A stretch of DNA of 64,000 bases, from NCBI RefSeq assembly GCF_001467585.1, contig NZ_LNXY01000027.1:381988-445987 (forward strand), read 5' to 3'. The notes under the pieces were generated by a model. That model saw only the letters and a list, made by a program, of their open reading frames with translations, had not been told where the DNA came from and ran no database searches. A program made the position numbers and the translations under genes. Below, piece after piece: positions 25,822 to 34,457 of this stretch; position 1 is the stretch's first letter; each line of letters opens with the position of its first letter. The stretch comes from Legionella drozanskii LLAP-1 (GTDB taxonomy: Bacteria > Pseudomonadota > Gammaproteobacteria > Legionellales > Legionellaceae).

Positions 25822-28347
25822 ATGCACCCAATGATGAATGATAAAGCCCTTTTGTTTAAACTGATGGAAAATGGCGCTACGGTTATTACTCCTAATAATC
25901 GTTTAAGCAATGAATTAATGAATGATTTTTTTAAAACTCATTACGAATCCGTGCAGGATAAACCTCGTTGTCTGCCCTATTCTGCTTTTTTGCAAATTCA
26001 GTTCAAGCTCTTATGTCACAACGACCCAAATAATTCGCACCCTATTGTTCTAACCCCAGCACAATTCCATTATCTTTGCCGCCAGACTCTTAAAAATCAT
26101 ACTCCGCTCTTGAACGAGGGTTTACTACAAGCGGTGGTGGATGCTTGGGTTCGTTGTCAATATTGGCAAATTGATTTTAACCATCCTTCTTTTTTGTCGA
26201 CGCCGCAAACAAGGCAATTCCAACTCTGGGCTTTAGAATTACTTCAGCAACTCCACCAAATAGAGGCTATTACGGAAGCTCAATTAGCCAATTATTTAAG
26301 CTGTCAAAAAACAGATATCGGGCGAGAGAGCTTTGTATGGGCCTGTTTTGATGATTACACCCCGCAACAACGTGCGTTACAAGAATATTTCAGCGGGCAA
26401 GGTTGCCAACTATACCACTATGATCTGAACACAACGACAACCCAGCTACAATTGTATGCCGCTCAGGACAAACAAGATGAGTATCAGCAATTAATGCATT
26501 GGATAAAAACCTGTCTCGCCAAAGGTGAAAAACGCATTGCTGTTGTCGTTCCTGGTTTACAAACTCAATCTCAGTCCTTGCAACGCCTTTTGCAAAAGCA
26601 ATTTTCGCCAGAACAATTTAATATTTCTCTTGGCCAAGCCTTGTCCGATTACCCACTCGTTGCCCATGCAATCTGCTGGATTCAGCTCAATGGCAATTAT
26701 TTCAATACTTATCAAGCACGTTTATTACTTCATTCGCCTTATTTGGCTTATTCACAAACTGAAATGCTGGCTCGAGCCCAGCTTATGGAGGAAAGCAAGG
26801 TACTGAAGGAATTTCAATTTGAACAAACCGCATTACTTAAAGAATTGAAGCAAACAACCCCTCAATTGGCTGAGTTAGTTAAAACCATCACCCCTTATCC
26901 TCAAAGTGCTTCCCCAACTGAATGGGTTACAGCGTTTAAAAATCGCCTACTAGCTCTAGGCTTTCCAGGTGAATACTCTCTAAGTTCTGCTAATTATCAA
27001 TGTTATCAACGATTTTTAGCCTTATTTGACGAGTTTAAACAACTTAATTTACTCACTGTGGAGCTGTCCCAGGAGGAAGCCTTTAATGCCTTCAGTTATT
27101 TAGCAAAATCAACCATTTTTCAAGCTAAAAAAGCAGAAGCGCCGATTCAAATTCTTGGCTTATTAGAAGCAGGAGGCTGTTCTTTTGATAGCCTCTGGTT
27201 AACAGGTTTGACTGATCAATCTTTGCCGCAAAATGCACGACTTTCTGCCTTTATTCCACTCTCATTGCAACGTGATAATTGTATGCCGCATGCTTCGCCT
27301 GCACGTGAATTAGATTTGGCAAAAAAGGTCTTGCAACGCTTTGCTAATAGTAGCTCTCAGGTAGTTTATAGCTACCCTCGCTTAAGTGATGATAAACCCA
27401 ACATGCCTAGCCCGCTGGTTGCTCATTTACCTGCTTTTCCTGCAAGCGAAATTGACAAAGCAAATACTAGTTCTCAAGTCGTTTATTTCGCAGAAAATTA
27501 TCAAATTCCTTTGATTAATGGTGAAAAAACGGCAGGAGGAACTGCGATGTTAGCCAATCAAGCAAAATGTCCATTCCGTGCTTTCGCAGAGCATCGCTTA
27601 CATGCTAGAACGACTTTAGAAACCTCAGTTGGGCCTGATGCCAAAGAACGGGGACAGGTGATTCATAAGGTCATGGAATTACTCTGGCGAGCATTACACA
27701 ATCAAAAAACCTTATTAGAACTTAATGCCGAAGAATTAGAAAACCATATCGAACAAGCCATTCGCTCAGCTTTAGAACCTTTAATTGATCAACGAACCCA
27801 TTCTTTTTCATCCCTGTTCCAAGAGGTTGAATTAGCAAGGCTCAAGCGTTTAGTCCATGCTTGCCTTCAATGGGAACGGCAACGCCCCGCTTTTGAAGTT
27901 GAAGCTCTAGAGCAAGCGTTTACGATACATTTAGCAGGAATTGATTTTCGTGTTCGCGTGGATAGGCTTGACCGGATTGAGCAAGACAAAAAATGGGTAA
28001 TTGATTATAAAAGCAGCTTGCCACAAAGTCTGCCATGGAAAGAGGAACGTCCTAAAGAACCACAATTGTTACTCTATGCATTGCTTGATCAAACGATCAA
28101 TGGGCTCGTATTTGCTCAATTAAAAGCAGGGCAATTTAGTTGTAAAGGCTTAAGTGAAGAAAATCATTCCCTACCCGGTTTAGCCCCCATAAAAAAAGAG
28201 GAAGATTGGCTTGATTACCGACAACATTGGGAAGCGCAATTAACTGAATTAGCAGAAGAATTCAGGCAAGGTCACTGCCCCCCGCAACCTATCAATGCCT
28301 CAATTTGTCAACAATGTCATTTTCAAAACTTGTGTCGTATTGAGTAA
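25822..28347 (+). CDS. AddB-like DNA repair protein with PD-(D/E)XK nuclease domain
   Basis: The 841 residues match the 'probable DNA repair protein' type related to AddB. The N-terminal part looks like an inactivated helicase (TVITPNNRLSNELMNDFF, KRIAVVVPG, ILGLLEAGGCSFDSLWLTGLTD). The C-terminal third is a RecB-type nuclease: QAKCPFRAFAEHRL, ERGQVIHKVMELLW, WVIDYKSS, then CQQCHFQNLC, so four cysteines that would hold an iron-sulphur cluster are present. The start at 25822 gives no overlap with the upstream gene; an ATG four codons later is also possible. In other genomes a UvrD/AddA-like helicase follows; here a convergent unknown gene comes next. Confidence 0.82.
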   Translation: MHPMMNDKALLFKLMENGATVITPNNRLSNELMNDFFKTHYESVQDKPRCLPYSAFLQIQFKLLCHNDPNNSHPIVLTPAQFHYLCRQTLKNHTPLLNEGLLQAVVDAWVRCQYWQIDFNHPSFLSTPQTRQFQLWALELLQQLHQIEAITEAQLANYLSCQKTDIGRESFVWACFDDYTPQQRALQEYFSGQGCQLYHYDLNTTTTQLQLYAAQDKQDEYQQLMHWIKTCLAKGEKRIAVVVPGLQTQSQSLQRLLQKQFSPEQFNISLGQALSDYPLVAHAICWIQLNGNYFNTYQARLLLHSPYLAYSQTEMLARAQLMEESKVLKEFQFEQTALLKELKQTTPQLAELVKTITPYPQSASPTEWVTAFKNRLLALGFPGEYSLSSANYQCYQRFLALFDEFKQLNLLTVELSQEEAFNAFSYLAKSTIFQAKKAEAPIQILGLLEAGGCSFDSLWLTGLTDQSLPQNARLSAFIPLSLQRDNCMPHASPARELDLAKKVLQRFANSSSQVVYSYPRLSDDKPNMPSPLVAHLPAFPASEIDKANTSSQVVYFAENYQIPLINGEKTAGGTAMLANQAKCPFRAFAEHRLHARTTLETSVGPDAKERGQVIHKVMELLWRALHNQKTLLELNAEELENHIEQAIRSALEPLIDQRTHSFSSLFQEVELARLKRLVHACLQWERQRPAFEVEALEQAFTIHLAGIDFRVRVDRLDRIEQDKKWVIDYKSSLPQSLPWKEERPKEPQLLLYALLDQTINGLVFAQLKAGQFSCKGLSEENHSLPGLAPIKKEEDWLDYRQHWEAQLTELAEEFRQGHCPPQPINASICQQCHFQNLCRIE

Positions 28348-28357
28348 CTCGATGATA

Positions 28358-30469
28358 TTAAGGATTCAGCGGCACTGACTTTTGACTATCGGCGTTATTT
28401 GCAAATAACACATCGAAATGCAAATAAAACCGTTTAGTGTTTACATGGGCAAGTTTTGAATCTCGATTTACCATGAGCCACTTAAATTCCTCTAATTTTT
28501 CTGGCTCTTCCTTCAATTCATTCAGTCGTTCAGTAACCAGCTCTTGCATTTTTTCCTGCAGCAGTCTCACATGATGTCGTTGCGAGGTGGTCAAAGGGTT
28601 TTTTAAGAAAGCAAAGTAACTATCCACGAGCGGATGTTTTCTCTCATAGGCTTCTGACTTCACTATTCGAATACAACAATTTTCAAGAAAGGCTAGTTTT
28701 TCTTCAAAAGAAGAAAATTTTTGCAGCTCCTCATTAAGGGCTGTTGCTGTAACGCCTAAAACCCCTTTATCAGATAGTGCTCTTGCCTCTTGTTGGATAA
28801 ATTGATTATCAATGCCTTGGAAAAGATATTTATTAAGGAGAAAAGGTATGAATTTTTTTACGTTTTCTTCAGTGATAACAAAGCTATGCTTAGGCACTCC
28901 GAATTTAAGAGCTACTCTGTTTGTTTTAGTTTTTCCAAATAGTAATCTCGCTTTGCCATTAGTTAATAAATCGTCTTTCATTGTATCGATTATTTGATAA
29001 AGCAGTTTATAGTCTGCTGGAGAGGTCGTGCAAAATAACCGATATTTAAGATTAATAAGTTTAGGATGCTCATCCATTTTAAGACTACCTGATTGAGCAA
29101 AATCTTTCATTTTTAAGATATGTTTCTTATAAGGTTCACCTAGGCTATTTATATCTACTTTATAAATTTTTTGCCATATTTCAGGCTTTTCAGGCTGATT
29201 GACCATGTCCCAAACTATTGCAATGCCTTCATCAGTTAAATGGTCATTTTTCAAAAGAGGGTGTTCTTCTTCTAAGTCTGTAGCAAACAGATTTACAAAC
29301 AACCTAGCTCCTTGTTGCGGGGAATTTAAATTAATAGACTGAAATTGAAAGGCGTGAAATTCCCGATCAACTAACTGCCAGAGCAGTTTTGACTTCGGTA
29401 TCTTAGTATGTTTGGAAGCAATGTAATCCATATGATTTAACATCATATGAAACTCAGGTGGAATCGTATTGTGTAATCTTGCATGAAAAACATCATGTGC
29501 AGTGACTGCAGGCATTGGGCTGTAGGAATAATTATGAATACCTTTCGTTATTGCCTCAACACCACTATCAGGAATACTTACCGCTGTTTGTCTGTAATTA
29601 TACTCAACCCCTTCTTTGACTGAGTCAATACTGACTTTACCTAATTTTGCACGAGCAGCCGCCGCTCCAGAAATACCTTTTATTGCTATTTGCAACCCTT
29701 CAATAGCGCCAAAGGACATATGAATATCAACATTATGCTCAGTAAACAGAGAATTTTTTCTAAACCAAGCGCCATTTCTTGCCAGGGCATCCCCAAGTTG
29801 AGTTCCCAGGCCCCCGTTACGTGCAATTTTGGGATTAGCTGTTGAGGTATAAAACATTTGCTCTGACTTAGGTGCTGCATGCATAAGCAAACGAAAGCGC
29901 TCCACATGCCAGTCAGTTAAGCCTCCGCTATAAGCATTTTTTTTAAGAATAGGAAGTAGTCTTTCCTTTGCATCTTGGGTAAATTGGCCTTGATCATCGA
30001 CAATCCTAAATGTTTCCTTTATCGGCATAGTTTGAAGAACTTGTACTCTTGCCAAGATAGTTGCCAATTGCTGACGTGTTATTTTGTTTTGTTTAAACAG
30101 CCACAAGGCATAAAAAGGTAAAGAGGTATATGAAAACCGTCGATGTTTGTAATCACCTTCTCTAATTGCTTGCTCAAGATCATCGAGGCACTTTTGTCGA
30201 AGTACCATGCCAACCGGAATCGTCACTTCATTCCCATTCAAGAAATCATCGAAGTCATCGGAGTGGTCTGTCCTTCCATCGGCATTGGAAGGATCCTGAT
30301 TTTTGGCATCATGATTTTGTCGTGGAGTAAATTTTCGCAATTCGGGATTAAAAGTGACATCAACCTCATTGGGAATCTCTGGGGAGAAAAAACGCCCCAA
30401 AAACAATTCCCAAGCAGCCTTCGCATCATCTAGAGAATTGATCTCCGCTATACCAGCAGTTATTGTCAT
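28358..30469 (-). CDS. Large protein of unknown function, candidate Dot/Icm effector
   Basis: I do not recognise a family. The 703 residues have no signal peptide or membrane helix. At 325-341 lies HDVFHARLH followed by NTIPPEFH: four histidines and an aspartate (His325, Asp326, His329, His333, His341) that could bind a metal. The C-terminus has a glutamate-rich segment (ERLNELKEEPEKLEEFKW), like the E-block of Dot/Icm substrates. The start is placed at the ATG of MTITAG (30469), 30 bases below a perfect TATAAT; a longer frame to 30535 would begin upstream of that -10. A PmrA-like box precedes the promoter. It is convergent with the nuclease gene, 10 bases apart. Confidence 0.65.
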   Translation of the reverse strand: MTITAGIAEINSLDDAKAAWELFLGRFFSPEIPNEVDVTFNPELRKFTPRQNHDAKNQDPSNADGRTDHSDDFDDFLNGNEVTIPVGMVLRQKCLDDLEQAIREGDYKHRRFSYTSLPFYALWLFKQNKITRQQLATILARVQVLQTMPIKETFRIVDDQGQFTQDAKERLLPILKKNAYSGGLTDWHVERFRLLMHAAPKSEQMFYTSTANPKIARNGGLGTQLGDALARNGAWFRKNSLFTEHNVDIHMSFGAIEGLQIAIKGISGAAAARAKLGKVSIDSVKEGVEYNYRQTAVSIPDSGVEAITKGIHNYSYSPMPAVTAHDVFHARLHNTIPPEFHMMLNHMDYIASKHTKIPKSKLLWQLVDREFHAFQFQSINLNSPQQGARLFVNLFATDLEEEHPLLKNDHLTDEGIAIVWDMVNQPEKPEIWQKIYKVDINSLGEPYKKHILKMKDFAQSGSLKMDEHPKLINLKYRLFCTTSPADYKLLYQIIDTMKDDLLTNGKARLLFGKTKTNRVALKFGVPKHSFVITEENVKKFIPFLLNKYLFQGIDNQFIQQEARALSDKGVLGVTATALNEELQKFSSFEEKLAFLENCCIRIVKSEAYERKHPLVDSYFAFLKNPLTTSQRHHVRLLQEKMQELVTERLNELKEEPEKLEEFKWLMVNRDSKLAHVNTKRFYLHFDVLFANNADSQKSVPLNP

Positions 30470-30499
30470 AGGGATAAAGATCGAAATGGATTTAAAACT

Positions 30500-30505
30500 A
30501 TTATA
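30500..30505 (-). promoter_or_regulatory. -10 hexamer TATAAT for the 28358-30469 gene
   Basis: Perfect TATAAT on the minus strand, 30 bases upstream of the chosen ATG and exactly 10 bases downstream of the PmrA-like box, which covers the -35 region. Confidence 0.6.
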
Positions 30506-30515
30506 CAAAGTGATT

Positions 30516-30532
30516 ATTAAGAAACCATTAAC
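30516..30532 (-). promoter_or_regulatory. PmrA-like box upstream of the 28358-30469 gene
   Basis: On the minus strand GTTAATGGTTTCTTAAT: two exact TTAAT half-sites 11 bases apart, with T-NN-C at the expected inner positions of the recalled consensus cTTAATatT-N2-cTTAAt. Ten bases separate it from TATAAT, the same distance as in the 54574 box. Confidence 0.65.
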
Positions 30533-30605
30533 CACATTTTAGATTGAGAAAAATAACCAGCACAGTTATTCTGGTAATTTGCCAAGATGTATTAAGGGAG
30601 TGAGC

Positions 30606-31523
30606 ATGAATTTATTGATCGCAGGAGCCTCTGGTTTTATCGGACATCACTTAGTCAACGTCCTACAGTTAAAACATAAGATCACCGTACTTGGACGCGA
30701 CAATGAAGTATTGCGAAAACGATTTCCGCAAAAAAAAATAAAAACCTGCACTTGGGAAAAACTAGCGGATTTGGATGCTAATTCCTATGATGCAATAATT
30801 AATCTCTGTGGTTACAGCATTGGCGCGTCACGCTGGACTCCAAAAGTAAAACGCCTCCTGATTGATTCACGTGTCAATACCACCTCTGATTTGATTAATT
30901 GGGCAATAAAGCACAAAGCCAAACCCCATTTTTACTGTGCCAATGCGATTGGAATTTATGGAACGCAAAACAATGGCGATCCTCAAGCTTTCGATGAAAC
31001 AAGTCTGATTAACTTTAATCATCCTGATTTTCTTAGTGAAATTGGCATTCGTTGGCAAAGCGCGCTGCAACCTGCCGTAGATTATGGCATGCAAGTAACG
31101 ACTACTCGTTTTGGTGTCGTACTTAAAAAAGGGGAAGGCATGTTGAAAAAACTTAGTCCTAGCTTTTATGTCGGTTTAGGGGCAATTATCGGCGATGGTA
31201 AGCAAATCCTCTCCTGGGTACACCTTGATGATGTAGTTGGCGCCTATTTATTCTTACTCGACCATCCTGATTTGACAGGTACTTTCAATGTAACGGCCCC
31301 TATTCCCGTCAGCCAAGCGCAATTTGCACGCACCCTCGCTAAAGCAATGCATCGTCCGTTGGTTTTAAAAATGCCGGCTTATCTAATAAAAGCTTTATTC
31401 GGTGAAATGGGTGAGTATTTACTGCTCAAGGGACAACGTGTGGTACCCAAACGATTAGTGGAAGTTGGTTATCAATTTCATTACCCAGATTTAACTTCTG
31501 CTTTGACTAATGAGTATAAATAA
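30606..31523 (+). CDS. TIGR01777/YfcH-type NAD(P)-dependent epimerase
   Basis: The 305 residues belong to the atypical short-chain dehydrogenase group: NLLIAGASGFIGHHLVN cofactor loop at the N-terminus, INLCGYSIGASRWTPKVKRLLIDSRV, SANAIGIYG-like CANAIGIYG, and the final DUF1731-type part with MPAYLIKALFGEMGEYLLLKGQRVVPKRL. The ATG at 30606 is chosen for AAGGGAG seven bases upstream; nine further codons upstream are open but unsupported. Substrate unknown; in E. coli YfcH is not characterised in detail. It stands alone between effector candidates. Confidence 0.9.
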   Translation: MNLLIAGASGFIGHHLVNVLQLKHKITVLGRDNEVLRKRFPQKKIKTCTWEKLADLDANSYDAIINLCGYSIGASRWTPKVKRLLIDSRVNTTSDLINWAIKHKAKPHFYCANAIGIYGTQNNGDPQAFDETSLINFNHPDFLSEIGIRWQSALQPAVDYGMQVTTTRFGVVLKKGEGMLKKLSPSFYVGLGAIIGDGKQILSWVHLDDVVGAYLFLLDHPDLTGTFNVTAPIPVSQAQFARTLAKAMHRPLVLKMPAYLIKALFGEMGEYLLLKGQRVVPKRLVEVGYQFHYPDLTSALTNEYK

Positions 31524-31546
31524 GTTCGGGGTTCTGAATAATTGAT

Positions 31547-31561
31547 CCTGCTCTTCGCAGG
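31547..31561. other. Small hairpin after the epimerase gene
   Basis: CCTGC-TCTTC-GCAGG, 5-bp perfect stem 24 bases after the epimerase stop. Without a T-run, it is at best a weak terminator. Confidence 0.35.
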
Positions 31562-31660
31562 AAGGGGAAAACTTGGTGGGAAACTCTTATAGCCTAAAGA
31601 CAGACCGCTTTCTAAAATAAATTACATTTTGGACTTAAGCGATTGTAATTATTCTATTTC

Positions 31661-31705
31661 TTTATTGAAAAATAATAGTACAATTGCTCATTTTAATAAG
31701 CACCC
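31661..31705 (+). promoter_or_regulatory. Upstream block conserved before both F-box genes (copy 1)
   Basis: TTGAAAAATAATAGTACAATTGC lies just before the first F-box gene; the second gene has TTGAAAAATAACAGTACAATTGC at 34406. TACAAT fits a -10 element. The similarity continues to the ATG, so the duplication carried its promoter or leader. Confidence 0.55.
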
Positions 31706-31717
31706 CTCGAACCAACC

Positions 31718-34309
31718 ATGAGAACTAAGTACAGTTTCATTCAAAAAACACCCCCTTCAGTACCACAAGAATATATCGAGTTACCCGAAGAAATTTGGGT
31801 TCGTATTTTTTCCCTTATTGACCCTGAATCTCTCTTAGGCAAGGTGCAATTAACTAGTAAACTCTTTTACCGATTAGCAAACGACTATTGGGTTTGGGAA
31901 AAATTATTTAACCTTTTTTTCTCGGAAGACCTCCCCGCTCCTTTACCGTCCACCTTTGACTGGCGAACTGTGTTCATAACGCTTTATAGAGAGCAATATG
32001 GCTCTTTATCGCCTCAAACCTGCAAATACATTTTTTTAATTGCTATAGGTGCTATCCAAGATATTCGCGCAGCAATGATCCCTCTGCAGCACTTAGAAGC
32101 AGACCAGTTTATTTTAATTAAAACGGCGGCCCGATTTAAGCGACAAGCCATCTTAAATTATTTTTACTCTCAAGTTCTGGAGCAATTAATAATACGCGGC
32201 TATAAAGACCATCTGTATTGGGCTACCTTGTGTAATCAACATGAGGCCATTGATTCCCTTTTAAAAATCAAGCCCGATTTAATTAATGCCGCTATTTTTG
32301 AAGAAAATAAAACTGTGACCATGCTCGCAGCCCTGGTTGGTCATTTAGAACTAATGAAAAAATTAATAATTATTCCAAACAATAACCTTCTGGCTTTAGG
32401 ATTTACAGAACTTTACCATTTTGTCGTTCGCAATGGGCAACGCTATATGGTTGAAGGCTTTAACTCATTTATAAAAGAGCATGAAGCGAATAACTCTACT
32501 CCGCTTTCGTTTAGAATCAAAAATGCGGCAAGAAATTTACCAAGCACCATTTCTATTGCGGCTATTTATGGTTCTATTGCTATTTTTAAATCATCGATTA
32601 TTCCATTGCACCATGAATGCATCCAGTTGCAAAATTATTTAGAATCGGAATCCTCATCTGCAACCACTGAAGACCTGGACGAAAGTAAAGCGCTGCAATT
32701 ATCTACAGAGAGTAAGATCAAACCGACCCCGAAGGAATCTTATGAACAAGCAAAAGCGAATTTTGATTGGGTTATGCTGGTAGCGATGATGGGGGCCTCA
32801 GAACATGGTCATGTAAATATCATAAAGTATGTATTAGATAATAACTTTTTTGAAATTGAGGAACCAATAATCGGCCAAAATACACTGTTGTTCCGAGCAG
32901 TTGAACATAACCAACTGGAATTGGTGATATTTTTATTAAAAAAGCAAGCCGATCCCGAATTTACACTAACGAGTTTACTTTCTGGCACTATGGGCTTAGA
33001 GGAGGTTGATTATTCCGAAATCATTTTTCTCCTTGTCAAAGCGATTGAGAAAAGAAACAAATTTAATCCTCCATTAATCAAAGCAGCTATTGACAGCAAT
33101 AGAACCGATATTCTTGAGCGCTTATTGGCTATCGATCCGCAAATTCTCAATAAAACAAAGGGGGCTCCCCTCTTTCTCTGTCAAGCTATTACATTAGGAA
33201 ACCAGGCTTGTGTAAGCATTTTATTAGACCATGGAGTAGAGATAGATGTAGATTCTGTGCTCGTCGCTCTGCGTAATAAAGACCTTGAATTAGTTCAAGA
33301 ATTGTTAAATCGTGCGGATCCCCAAAATATATCCGAGCTAGTCAAATCTCTCAACATAAACAAAGAGATTAAAAAACTTCTAAGCCAAAAATGCGATATC
33401 ACTGATCTTAGAAATCTAATTGATTTTAATGATCAGGTGCTAAAGCGTCCTCCCATTGATAAAAACCATGTGTTAGCCCTAGCAAAGCAAAAGAAAAAAA
33501 AATTGATTGCCGCCGAGCTGTGCATCGAAATTGAATTAGAACATGAAGCTAAATTGGGAGAAGCCTCTCTTAGTAACGAAGATTTAATTGTTGAACAATT
33601 AACAATTCAGCTACGTGCAAAAGGTCTGCAAAGAGGTAGTGATTACGTCGCTCGTCATGTAACCAACAAGGGATCAGCACATCCAAAACGTATAAGATTT
33701 CCATGTTCAACACTCGAGGGTTTAGCCGCCTTCAAGCGTTTAACTGCCACCGACTCTCCAAAAGCACTTGCTTTAGAACGTCAATTGCGGGAAGTTTATC
33801 TTCAAAGCTACAAAAAGGGATTAGCACAAGAAAATGCGAAACGGGCTGAAGTACAACGGTCTAAAAGAAAAGCTGAGCATACTGAAACACAACAATCTAA
33901 AAAAAGACCTGTTCAAACAAGTCAAAATAACGAAGAAACTGAGGAGCAGAGCGAAAAACAACCCGAAACCAAAAAACGATTTTTAGGTAAGCGGAAAAGT
34001 ACTGAACCCACAAACCAGATTAAACAAGAAGAAAGAAAATCGCCTAAATTAGCAGATCATGATTCGCCAAATCCTCAACCCTCCACAGGAAGGTTTGGTC
34101 TGTTTACAAACTCAAACCGAGAAACAGCGGTAGCGGCGACTCAAACTACAACAGCGGTGACCTACTCAGATGTAGAGGAACCGCAAACACTAAGCATCTC
34201 TGCCCAAGCTAGGAGAAGTTCAGCTCTGTTCTTTGCGCCTCCTCAATTGACTTCTCCCGATTCAGAAACTGAGGACCTAACATTGAAGTCCATGGATCCT
34301 GGCAAATAG
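31718..34309 (+). CDS. F-box and ankyrin-repeat protein, effector candidate (copy 1)
   Basis: The 863 residues begin with an F-box at about 20-65 (IELPEEIWVRIFSLIDPESLL, VQLTSKLFYRLA, YWVWEKLF), which in eukaryotes binds SKP1 of SCF ubiquitin ligases. The middle has degenerate ankyrin repeats (KTVTMLAALVGHLELMKKLI, SEHGHVNIIKYVLDNNFF, NTLLFRAVEHNQLELVIFLLKKQADP, ACVSILLDHGVEIDVDS). The C-terminal 180 residues are polar and disordered with basic clusters (SKRKAEH, SKKRP, KRFLGKRK) that could act as nuclear import signals. A stretch with RKSPKL and STGRFGLFTNS is shared with the next gene. Known Legionella F-box/ankyrin effectors include AnkB; direct orthology is not claimed. Confidence 0.8.
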   Translation: MRTKYSFIQKTPPSVPQEYIELPEEIWVRIFSLIDPESLLGKVQLTSKLFYRLANDYWVWEKLFNLFFSEDLPAPLPSTFDWRTVFITLYREQYGSLSPQTCKYIFLIAIGAIQDIRAAMIPLQHLEADQFILIKTAARFKRQAILNYFYSQVLEQLIIRGYKDHLYWATLCNQHEAIDSLLKIKPDLINAAIFEENKTVTMLAALVGHLELMKKLIIIPNNNLLALGFTELYHFVVRNGQRYMVEGFNSFIKEHEANNSTPLSFRIKNAARNLPSTISIAAIYGSIAIFKSSIIPLHHECIQLQNYLESESSSATTEDLDESKALQLSTESKIKPTPKESYEQAKANFDWVMLVAMMGASEHGHVNIIKYVLDNNFFEIEEPIIGQNTLLFRAVEHNQLELVIFLLKKQADPEFTLTSLLSGTMGLEEVDYSEIIFLLVKAIEKRNKFNPPLIKAAIDSNRTDILERLLAIDPQILNKTKGAPLFLCQAITLGNQACVSILLDHGVEIDVDSVLVALRNKDLELVQELLNRADPQNISELVKSLNINKEIKKLLSQKCDITDLRNLIDFNDQVLKRPPIDKNHVLALAKQKKKKLIAAELCIEIELEHEAKLGEASLSNEDLIVEQLTIQLRAKGLQRGSDYVARHVTNKGSAHPKRIRFPCSTLEGLAAFKRLTATDSPKALALERQLREVYLQSYKKGLAQENAKRAEVQRSKRKAEHTETQQSKKRPVQTSQNNEETEEQSEKQPETKKRFLGKRKSTEPTNQIKQEERKSPKLADHDSPNPQPSTGRFGLFTNSNRETAVAATQTTTAVTYSDVEEPQTLSISAQARRSSALFFAPPQLTSPDSETEDLTLKSMDPGK

Positions 34310-34354
34310 GCTAATCTAACCTTAAGCTCTGAGGCAATACTTTAACTAGTAGCC

Positions 34355-34370
34355 TTGGAGACGTCTCCAA
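34355..34370. other. Perfect 16-base palindrome between the two F-box genes
   Basis: TTGGAGACGTCTCCAA is its own reverse complement; flanking CCTTG/CAAGG extends the symmetry with a small offset. It sits between the tandem F-box genes with no T-run. It could be an operator or part of a weak hairpin. Confidence 0.5.
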
Positions 34371-34400
34371 TCAAGGCCAGCTATCATAAATTACTCTACC

Positions 34401-34439
34401 TCTTAATTGAAAAATAACAGTACAATTGCTTATTTTGAT
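34401..34439 (+). promoter_or_regulatory. Upstream block conserved before both F-box genes (copy 2)
   Basis: TTGAAAAATAACAGTACAATTGC differs from copy 1 by one base. It includes the TTG at 34407 that a longer reading of the gene would use as start; conservation as a non-coding block in copy 1 argues for the ATG at 34458. Confidence 0.55.
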
Positions 34440-34457
34440 GTGCAGCCACGAACTAAC

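Noticed and set aside
31630-31662. CTTAAGCGATTGTAATT before F-box copy 1 as a PmrA box
   Set aside because: The second half does not line up with TTAAT and spacing is wrong.
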